A stretch of DNA of 64,000 nucleotides, taken from positions 1,178,001 through 1,242,000 of the forward strand of contig JAECYW010000001.1 of assembly GCA_023014335.1 (NCBI GenBank), in the 5' to 3' direction. The notes beneath the pieces were generated by a model, which did not search any database, was not told the DNA's origin, and saw only the letters and a program-made list of their open reading frames with translations. Made by a program: the position numbers and the translations under genes. This stretch comes from Galerina marginata. Lineage: Eukaryota; Basidiomycota; Agaricomycetes; Agaricales; Galerinaceae. Every line of letters starts with the position of its first letter. Position 1 is the stretch's first letter. This document shows positions 56,370 through 64,000 of this stretch, one piece after another.

Positions 56370-57200
56370 TTTAAATACGATGGTGTACAGCGAGGAATAT
56401 GGAGGGATGAAATAGAGTGGCCACGGTTCTTCTTGTCGACATCTGTAAGCCTTTAAATAATTCTGCCATGATGAAGGGACGCGGCATAAGCGAGAGAAGA
56501 TGCTCAAAATCTGGAACTTCTCGTAAACCCACGCCTGCTGTTGCCCATAACCGAGCATTCCGATCAAAAAAAGTTCACGTTAAGGGATTGAGTTACTTTT
56601 AAGGACGTTAACGTAAGGAGTAATTCAGGTTAGGTGAGAGGCACTGAATTTGACCTAACGCCTCTTTCTTCAACTTGAAGCCCTCTAGGTCCTGAGTCGG
56701 TTGCCAGCAGCCAGAGAACGTCTCTTCGAAGGCGGTATCCTACACTTGATGATCTGTTCTCAAGTAACGTAAAATTGATTATTTATTCTTGATTTTATGA
56801 AAATTTTCGACGATCGGTCCGAATTGAATGAGGATTCCCTGAAGCGTTCTAATAGCCCTAGCCTGTCAGGTTAATGTCAATCATTAAGGGATTTTCGTAT
56901 ACATCAGAAACGGGGAACTTAGCGATTATAGCATAAACCCAAAGCAGTGCAAAAAAACTGAATGAAATGGAACTTGCCAGGATCACCGTGATGCGTATCC
57001 CCGCACTGAGGGTCCGCTTTTCTATACGTTATAAATTCTCGTCTTATTGACCCTATTTTACACACTCCTTCTGAAAACATAGAAACCTGATGGCTCGCTA
57101 ATTGTTGAGGCTGGGCACAGGTATTTGTAGTACTCACATAAACCGTTGATTAATATTCCTTCTATTCAATACCTTTGGGACCGGGGTACGCGGTGCGGTA
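56370..57200. other. Intergenic region, no gene seen
   Basis: About 830 bp between the DUF6534 gene and the acetyltransferase stop. Open frames overlapping the DUF6534 start on the same strand are not conserved. No tRNA or repeat was recognised. Confidence 0.45.
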
Positions 57201-57818
57201 TCAGGCGACAAAGTCAGCGAACCTGAGCCCCATTTCGTTGTCATCTGGGGCGCCTTGAATAGGTTCGAAGCGAAGCCGCTTATAAAATTTCCTAGCGCCC
57301 TCGTTTCTAGGATCTATCCCCAACCACACACCCTGGATACCTTTTCCAATCAGAAATTGCACCGCTGCTGCGATGAGCTTTCGTCCCCAGCCTTGCCTTT
57401 GGTACTTGTCCAAAATATCGATGTGAAGATGCGCAGGCGAGAACGCGACATTTGCATCCGGCGCTGTGTGAATGTTGCGCAGGAGCTTGGTGTAGTTTAT
57501 GTCGCCTGATTTGACCGCCGTTTCTGGGGGATACTGTTCTGCAAGCGCTGGCCACCAGTGCTCTGCAGCGTAGCGTTCGTAGGCGCGTGTGTCGGTTGAG
57601 CCGAGGACGTATCCGACAACTTCCTTGGTAGTCTCATCTTCCAAAACGAAGCCCCATGTCGTAGGGAGTTTGACATAAGGGATTGCATAGACTAATCCCG
57701 GGAGTTCACCGAAATCGTGGAGCGGTTCAGCGGATGCACCAGCATCGGCGGTGAGTAAACAGATCCGGGACAGAGAGGGGCTGTCGCTTTCAGTGGCTCG
57801 GCGTATTGTCAGGGACAT
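57201..57818 (-). CDS. GNAT-family N-acetyltransferase
   Basis: Single-exon gene of 205 residues. ATG at 57818 (MSLTIRRATESDSPSLSRIC). The GNAT fold is visible: beta-strand GFVLEDETTKEVVGYVLGST, AHLHIDILDKYQRQGWGRKL (motif A, with the R/Q-x-x-G-x-G/A acetyl-CoA loop as QRQGWG), then GIQGVWLGIDPRNEGARKFY and KRLRFEPI. The length and the insert between motifs resemble fungal acetyltransferases related to the C-terminal domain of O-GlcNAcase-type proteins. Substrate unknown. It lacks introns, unlike nearly all its neighbours. Confidence 0.82.
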   Translation of the reverse strand: MSLTIRRATESDSPSLSRICLLTADAGASAEPLHDFGELPGLVYAIPYVKLPTTWGFVLEDETTKEVVGYVLGSTDTRAYERYAAEHWWPALAEQYPPETAVKSGDINYTKLLRNIHTAPDANVAFSPAHLHIDILDKYQRQGWGRKLIAAAVQFLIGKGIQGVWLGIDPRNEGARKFYKRLRFEPIQGAPDDNEMGLRFADFVA

Positions 57819-58201
57819 GACAAGTCGTAGCAAGAAAAATGTTGGACGACTCTCTTATACTTGTATAGATAAAGTACCTTACCAATGTGACAGAAAATAG
57901 ACCCAACAGTTGACAAGGGCGGGTAATCATCGGGGATCAGAGGAAGATGTGCACCAAGCCAGAATTGGGTTTCCTCAAACCCGCTTGGGGATCGGAAAGT
58001 TGATTAGATTCTTCTTTTCTGAAAGCAAACCTCTGAGCCACAAAATGACAGCCGATCGCAATTAAATAAGTAATGGGAGTCTGTAGGTAGGGTTCATCAA
58101 GTTGGTGTATATACCTGGATGCAATTACTTAGATAATGATACAAAAAATATTATTGCTTGCGATAACTTCCTAAAAGATGACCCCAGGACACTAGATATC
58201 C
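57819..58201. other. Intergenic region, no gene seen
   Basis: About 380 bp between the acetyltransferase start and the BSD2-like stop. No conserved frame or RNA gene. Confidence 0.4.
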
Positions 58202-59759
58202 TCACAGTAATCCTGCTTCTCGAAGATCTCGCTGCAACCGCCGCTCGTTCGCGAAAGCTTGAATGATGGCTCGACTGTTGGGATCGGCAGGGTCCAGGGA
58301 AATCATAGGGTCTGTTTCCCGCGAACTATGCGGCGAGTCGCCTTCCTCCGCCCGAAGCACAGCCCGGGTAGCTTCGTCGTCCTCGTTATGCCTGCTCGTC
58401 CCAAAGCCGAAACCTTGGCGAAACAGATCTGCACGTGAGAGGCCGCGAAGCCCAAAAGAAGACTCCAGCTGAGAGACGATGGCAACTCCTGGGTTTGCTC
58501 GAGATGCGGTTCCAGGGGCGTGACCGTCACCCCTAGATGCGAGGATACCACGCTCCCAACGCTTTACGCGCCAGAAGCCAAGTAGAGACGTTAACAGGAC
58601 GAACCAGCCTGGATAGGTATAGTATCAAAGTATAGGATAAGTAAAACTATAAACACACCAACTGTCATCAAGAAAAAGGATAGCCATTCTGTTGTGGCAT
58701 CGGCAACAATGATGCTGGTCTGTTCCTGGGTAATATTCATCATGGGTGTTGACCATGAGATGTTTCCCATTGAAGCGTGGTGAGGAGCGACAATACCTCC
58801 GGCGCCAGTATTCGAGGTTGGATCAGGACTCCCAATCGTTCCAGTTATTTCCGCTTCCGCCGTTTTCTTTCGAATCGATCCGGCTGCGCAATGCGAATCC
58901 GTATTGAATGAGAGTTACACCAAGGCCTGCTCTTGAGCCAAGACGAGCGGCGTGGCTGGTGTGTAATAGATATGTAAGGAGGAAACCGACAAACTGGAAG
59001 GAGATTGAAACAAGGACATTCCAGCAGAATGAGAAGAGAGAACCAGTTGGTAGGGAGTCGATGACCATTTCTCCTATCGAGTCGGGGGCGAATGGTGCAT
59101 GCACTGTCGTTTCCCAGTACGGCGGGACTGCATCTGCTTGAGCAGAAGCATACGAAGGTGGGGCCTCCTGCCTACTATCTTCAGGAACCATGTACGTATC
59201 ATCACCTAGAGATGTATGGTTGGTGAGCGATCCGATGAAAAAGTGAACAAATTACATACCATCTTGTAGTCCTTACGGGTAGCGATGGTTTGGCCGCTAC
59301 GTTGGCAAACACTCCATCGTTATTTGTTCCACCTCCAACAGGACCTGATGGTCGTTGAGGAGCCAGTCCTATCCTATTCAAAATAGATGATGGGAGAACC
59401 GCAGCAGCGCGTTGAAACCACATGCGATGTGGACCACGGTTTTGAGGTACATTAAATGCAGGGATTTGACCATTTGAGTTGCCGTAGTCGTTTGGAAGGG
59501 CGACGGCCGTCGGCCGAGGGGGGGAACCAGGAGGCGGATAGTCGTAATCTACGGATTCAAAGTTATATGTTCCAGGAACGTGGGCGGGTGGTGGATGTAC
59601 ACTGGATGGAGAGGACGGTGTGGGATTTAAAGGATGAGCCTCAGATGCATTTCGCTCGTCGTCCTCGTCGTCTGAATAGTCGAAAGCGGCCTTGCATTTC
59701 GATCTCTCTGTCATGTTGGGTCGCCTGATGGTCTGGTCTTGGATTCGGTAGGGGGGCAT
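58202..59759 (-). CDS. BSD2: BSD2/NDFIP-like membrane adaptor for Rsp5-type ubiquitin ligase
   Basis: Endomembrane adaptor that recruits Nedd4/Rsp5 ligases to membrane cargo. ATG at 59759 (MPPYRIQDQTIRR); a Met a little downstream (MTERSKCKAAFDYSDDEDDE) is an alternative. The N-terminal region is acidic and Pro-rich. Ligase-binding motifs PPSY (in EAPPSYASAQ) and a related VPPYW lie just before the membrane domain. The conserved core is VIDSLPTGSLFSFCWNVLVS, FQFVGFLLTYLLHTSHAARL and GSRAGLGVTLIQYGFALR. A third hydrophobic span follows (EWLSFFLMTVG, then WFVLLTSLLGFWRVKRWERG). The C-terminal tail is hydrophilic and ends DLREAGLL. Three membrane spans match the family. Confidence 0.85.
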
Positions 59760-60222
59760 AACGATGGGCCATCAAAGGCGGACAAGTCGAAGAAGTGAGG
59801 CGAAGATAAAGAAAGTTAATAAGAGACAGAATGAGTGTTGTTGTCAGAGACTAGAATGATCTCCACCAGGACCGTCAGGTTTGTTTACATCGATTTGGCA
59901 GTGGCGCTTTTGGACTGCGATTGCCCCTATCGTTACACTGGAAGTGGTCAAATACGACGCTGGCAGAGAACAAGTGAATTTCTGCTCTATGCATAGAAAT
60001 TACAACAGATAAAACAGGTACATACAGACACAATACAGACATTCAGCTTCAATACACGAATAAGTACAAATCTATAAATATCGCATCCGTGCAATAAGCC
60101 TACGCGCACGGTTTGCGAAAGAAAAAACAAGGAGGGTATCAGATAGCTGTCTGTGTCTATAAAAATGGACAGTCAATACCGACAGTGTCTCCAGTCGGCA
60201 AACCGTAAAATGCTCACCACCA
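59760..60222. other. Intergenic region, no gene seen
   Basis: About 460 bp; upstream sequence of the BSD2-like gene and 3' sequence of the next gene. Nothing recognised. Confidence 0.4.
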
Positions 60223-60750
60223 TCAGCGAGAGTGAAGATTAGCTCTGTTCGCTTCCCGGACAAGTTTATTGACCCGTTGACAGCTCTCCATCCTGGCCTC
60301 CATCATCTTTTCAAACATTTCTAGTATCTGTTCTCGCGGAGGGAGGTCCGCAGGTTGTTGAGATGGTCCGACTGGCTGCGTGGAAATCACGCGTCTGCTC
60401 CGAATGCCATCGATCCGAAGCTTGAACCCCTTCTTGCGCCGAGTCCAGCTTGTTGACTGCTTGTGAGAAGAGCTCGAGGGATTGTTGTGGCCTTCGTCCA
60501 TTACCGTCGAATTGTCAGGATCGGAGTGTGATTTATTGTTGCCATCCATGATTGGCGGAGTCGTAAATGCATCTTCAAGCATTGCGCGAGTTCGATAAAC
60601 CCACATCCGTTCATGCTGGTAAAAGGCTACTAGGGAGTCAAGAAGATTAACCGTTGATTTGAGCGGATTCTCCGTGTTCTCATCTGGCATTCTATAGTTT
60701 TGAGGGGAGAATGGCGGGGTCGGGATGGAGTGGGTGTACGCGGTGGCCAT
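60223..60750 (-). CDS. Uncharacterised protein, about 175 residues
   Basis: Uninterrupted frame from ATG at 60750 (MATAYTHSIPTPPFSPQNYR) to the stop at 60223. The N-terminal part is Pro/Ser-rich. A helix-like segment follows (NLLDSLVAFYQHERMWVYRT), then a disordered Ser/Asn-rich stretch, a basic patch (TRRKKGFKLRIDGIRSRR, possible nuclear signal) and a C-terminal charged helix (QILEMFEKMMEARMESCQRV). I do not recognise the family. The 102-bp gap to the divergent EMC10 start suggests a shared promoter. Confidence 0.6.
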   Translation of the reverse strand: MATAYTHSIPTPPFSPQNYRMPDENTENPLKSTVNLLDSLVAFYQHERMWVYRTRAMLEDAFTTPPIMDGNNKSHSDPDNSTVMDEGHNNPSSSSHKQSTSWTRRKKGFKLRIDGIRSRRVISTQPVGPSQQPADLPPREQILEMFEKMMEARMESCQRVNKLVREANRANLHSR

Positions 60751-60852
60751 TGGTTGGGACGGAGATGCACCAATCACAGATGGCCAATGAACACAAGCTT
60801 AAGTAAGCATCCACTAGCTGTATTCGACTTTCCTGGTCTGGACTCTGCAACC

Positions 60853-61712
60853 ATGAGAGTCCTCGCTATCGCTGCCGCCTTTCTCTCCGTCGCTTCTGCG
60901 GATGTTGTGCTCTACCATCGCATATTCCATCCGCATTTACCTGCTCAGCAGTACCTAGAGCGCGCCACCGTCTCTCTTTCTTCAGGAACATTGGTGTCTT
61001 CACCGAACCTGGCCCAGGATCTGGTCTCGTTCTCAGAAACTCTCGGTATCTTAGATGACACCGCGGAAGCTCTTTACCAGGTTGCTCTAGAACATGATGG
61101 AGACGCGTCGGAAGCATTCTGGGATTACTCTTCTGTGAAAGCTGTATGTGATTCTCACTCGCTACTGTCCATGAATGCTCACGCTTCGATGGTAGTGCTA
61201 TCTAGGTAGAATATCTTCAGAAACAATAGTAGTTACATCTTTCGCATGGTCAAGATGCCCAACCGTTTGCCGTAGACTACTTCGTCTCACCAATACCTCA
61301 TGACGGTTCATGTCCGCAATCTAAATCGAAGACGACTCTTACACCTTCTGCGTCTATCAAAAGCTTCGCCAACAAGGTTCTGCGTATCAATTCAACCCTC
61401 CTCGTTAGGCCTCCACATATACCCCCTCTGTACGTTAAACCTTTGCGCCCATCCTAATAAATCCTGTTGACCATCTTACATAGGCCTGAACTCCGGGCAC
61501 CACCACCTATCACCCCAGAAGGCGAAATTGTGAAACCAGTCCCTGAAAAAACTTTCATTCAGAAGTATTGGATGTATATTGGCGCTGTCGTACTTATTGT
61601 TTGTGAGTGTTCGTTGTACCTCTCGCAAGTTACCACTCATTGAACACGCTTGGTAGTGGTGGGCGGTGGTCCAGAAGATACCGAACAACCGAGAAGAGGA
61701 GGGGGCCAATAA
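60853..61712 (+). CDS. EMC10: ER membrane protein complex subunit 10-like
   Basis: Subunit of the EMC, which inserts tail-anchored and multipass proteins into the ER. A cleavable signal peptide is clear (MRVLAIAAAFLSVASADVVL). The lumenal domain has VLYHRIFHPHLPAQQYLERA, EAFWDYSSVKA and, after an intron, HLSHGQDAQPFAVDYFVSPI and PHDGSCP. The C terminus has FIQKYWMYIGAVVLIVLVVG, the single membrane span, followed by a short Gly/Arg tail as in the family. The exon junction near 61144-61232 is uncertain: the in-frame splice omits a few residues other members have. The 3' end converges on FRS1 (126 bp). Confidence 0.85.
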
Positions 61713-61838
61713 GCAGTTCAGTACAGGGAACTGCGTTGTGGATATTTATTATCGACACCAATTCTTTGCTGATATAGATTTTGTGAGCGTATCTGTACAT
61801 CTAATACATGATCCTTCGCTTCACAGTTATAAATGCTT

Positions 61839-64000
61839 TCAATCTTCGGTACTCCAGATCCCCTGCGTCTGTTTCTTGAAAGGCTCAAGGGTGAATTCAA
61901 GTGCCGAGCAAGGGAACCCAATTTCAAATTTCTCCAGCACTGTTGGATGCAAGATCCCAAGGGTCCCAATTTTCATATCGTCGCCGATATTTAAAGCCGC
62001 TTCGACTCCCCTTTTAATGGACTCCACGGTGCTTGTCTTTCCTAATGTTGGTCGGTAGAAGATTGTGGCTGCTCGGCCAGGGAAATACATGGGGTCTACA
62101 ATGGATCGTTCACATTTAACTTAAAATGCCTTTTGAGAATTATGACGCTTACCACTGGTTTCCTTGATATAATATCCTGTCTCTGCCTTGAAATCGTTAC
62201 TTGCAATATGGGGTATCTCCAACATTTTCATGGCACGATCCAGCATGCCATGCACGATCTCGAAGCCAGCGCTCTTGTTGCACCACACCGCTGCTGCATG
62301 TCGTTCATTACGCGCCTGGCGCTCTCGTGACGGATCCTTGAAGACGACATCTGAGGTTTCGAAAATCTTGATGGGCAGGGCATGCGAACGATTTTCACGG
62401 ACAGTCTTGAGGAGACCTGGAATGAGTGTCGTCCGCACGACTTGGAATTCAAGACTTTTGGGATTGGCGATTTTGACAGCTGTTTTTCCATCATCTTTGT
62501 GGTTCAAATACTCAAAATTCTCTTCATGAGAGCACTGACTACAAGTATCAGCTTCCTATAGACGTGTAAAGTGCTCTTACAACTCACGAGAATAAGAGGG
62601 AGAACTTCGATCCAGCCTGCTAAAGCCCACTCAGTGCGAATAACATCACATAGCTTGCTGACCGTCAATGGTTGAGCCACAGTGCTGGTAGCCGGGAACG
62701 TATGTGGAAGGTTGTTGAATCCGTGCGCAATGGCGGCATCCTCCATGATGTCGCATTCATGAAGGATATCCGGTCGTGTCGGTGGGATGCATACCGAAAT
62801 CTCGTCCTTATTTGACACAGAAACAGAGGCAGTCAAAGACATTCTTGTCAGCAAATCCGATACTCCGTCGGCAGTGAGAGAAAGCCCCGTGCATGAATTG
62901 ACATATGATGCATGGGCTTTCATCTGCCGTCCCGATAGGTCTGGGCAAACGCGAGTCTGACCATTGGGTAGGATAACCCTGACAGGTTCAATCCTGGGTA
63001 TAATACTGTTAAAAAAAAACCGAAATTTACGGCCAGCTAAGCTTACGTGAAGGGCTCCGCGCAGTATTCGGAGAACATGGTAGAGACTATGTTCACAACG
63101 ATGTCAAGTTTCGTCTGATCAGTAGCAGTGACATCAATGAAAATGTTCTTTGTCTCCAACGTAATTTTGCTATGATCCGAGTTAATAATCGGAGGCATCG
63201 AAAGTACTTGGTCTTTCGAGTCATAGATGATTGGGTAGACAGGGGAGTCGCGGATAATGTGTAGATATTTCGCGAGGTGTTTTTCAGACTGGCGTTGGAT
63301 GCTATTTCAGACCATGGACGTAGAACGCGTAAGAAGACACACCTCGTAGAGAGTCATCAACTCCTCTGCGGTATAGGACTTATCTTTCCCCAAAGGTGCG
63401 AATTTTATGTCCTTGGGAGCTTTTGCCTCGTATCGGAAAGGTGGTGTCAAGGTGTCTAAATCATGGGTTCCGATCGCAACAAGTTGCCTGCGCCTGCAGA
63501 GATTCTGATGCAACTTGTCCTGTAGGTCGATGAAAGAGGCATAAGAGCTGGGCGTGAACTTGACATTGCGCAAGACGGCACAAGCGAATAACGGCCTGAT
63601 TTTCGATGTCTGGAACGATTATCTGAGGGGGGAACATTACAGGAGAGGTTGATGCTCACCTCGGGATCGACAGTGACGTTCAGAAGTCCAGACTCTCCTT
63701 CAGGCGGATAGACGAGTTTATATGTAGGCGCTTCGGATATTCGAAGGAAAGTACGCAGAGCTCGGGCAATGCCTTCGATGCACAGTAGATCATATCTGCG
63801 AAGATCACCCACCGATTGTAGAGGTGTCGTTCAAAAATGCAAGGAATACTTGCCTATTGGCAGGGATCTCTATTTTCAATAGCTTTTGACGCGATGAGTT
63901 CCAAGGACCGTAAATGAGAATGCAATGGCCAACTTACTGGTCGTTCCGCTGGTAAGCCCTTCTTAACAGCTTCCTCCACCTCGGCAGTGGTCTGTAGGGG
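61839..64000 (-). CDS. FRS1: Phenylalanyl-tRNA synthetase beta subunit (N terminus beyond window)
   Basis: Partner of the alpha subunit encoded at 49985-52061. The visible part starts within the N-terminal domain ([18 protein letters not shown], exon ending near 63945). It continues [20 protein letters not shown], then the B3/B4 region: [20 protein letters not shown] with [20 protein letters not shown]. Next come the B5 domain ([33 protein letters not shown], the Mg-binding acidic cluster) and the pseudo-catalytic domain ([34 protein letters not shown]). Near the end is [14 protein letters not shown], and the gene ends IWSTED at 61839. Many short introns. Only the first part of the gene, around 60 codons or so, lies outside. 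Confidence 0.95.

Noticed and set aside
61144..61240. One-base insertion in EMC10
   Set aside because: At first reading the exon looked shifted (SETIVV then HLSHG). A normal GT...AG intron at 61144-61232 restores frame, so no error is needed, although a few residues are lost.
1..64000. tRNA, rRNA, CRISPR arrays, LTR retrotransposons
   Set aside because: No tRNA A/B box pair, long direct repeats, gag-pol motifs or spaced repeat arrays were seen on reading. The only transposon coding region is the Helitron. A computed scan could still find a small RNA gene.

Overview
The window is nuclear DNA from a filamentous basidiomycete, most likely a mushroom-forming agaricomycete. The genes are split by many short introns (about 45-90 nt, GT...AG). 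Spacing is compact, with closely paired divergent promoters and convergent 3' ends. Several families are typical of Agaricomycetes: a DUF6534-like membrane protein, a ThrE/PRM10-like exporter, a large 'KVYEW' orphan protein and F-box/nucleotidyltransferase-like orphans. There are no bacterial features. Functional calls rest on reading translated motifs; no database search was run. Exon boundaries are hand-inferred.

Left block, 1-25.1 kb, is ordinary housekeeping sequence. It holds the Slh1/ASCC3 helicase (3' part beyond the edge), succinyl-CoA:3-ketoacid CoA transferase, an old-yellow-enzyme-like oxidoreductase, EFR3, a secreted aldose 1-epimerase, a small BRCT protein, folylpolyglutamate synthase, SLX4, the importin KAP120 and the peroxisomal RING protein PEX2.

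Middle block, 25.2-46.5 kb, is an accessory region. It is built from three recurring orphan families, here called A, B and C. A (four copies) has an F-box-like N terminus, a degraded nucleotidyltransferase-like GG...DLD motif and a C-terminal Cys cluster. B (four copies) is a small protein with two beta-rich domains. C (two copies) is about 180 residues long and carries a DLDVFLWLP motif. The arrangement C> <B <A appears twice, at 25.5-28.2 kb and 40.5-43.2 kb. An extra B-A pair is inserted in the first array, and a lone A and a long B variant lie elsewhere. An apparently complete Helitron (HUH replication initiator plus Pif1-type helicase, 34.3-40.3 kb) lies between the copies. The exosome gene RRP43 is embedded in the same block. 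Three short tandem duplications (periods about 141, 110 and 107 bp) flank the orphan genes.

Right block, 46.7-64 kb, begins with an 850-900 residue orphan protein and returns to conserved genes. These are the phenylalanyl-tRNA synthetase alpha subunit, a ThrE-like exporter, a DUF6534-like membrane protein, a GNAT acetyltransferase, a BSD2/NDFIP-like PPxY membrane protein, an unknown protein and EMC10. The phenylalanyl-tRNA synthetase beta subunit runs off the right edge. Both subunits of one heteromeric synthetase therefore lie within about 12 kb.

Apparent single-base frame disruptions interrupt otherwise conserved reading in SLH1 and KAP120, so some sequence indels are likely.
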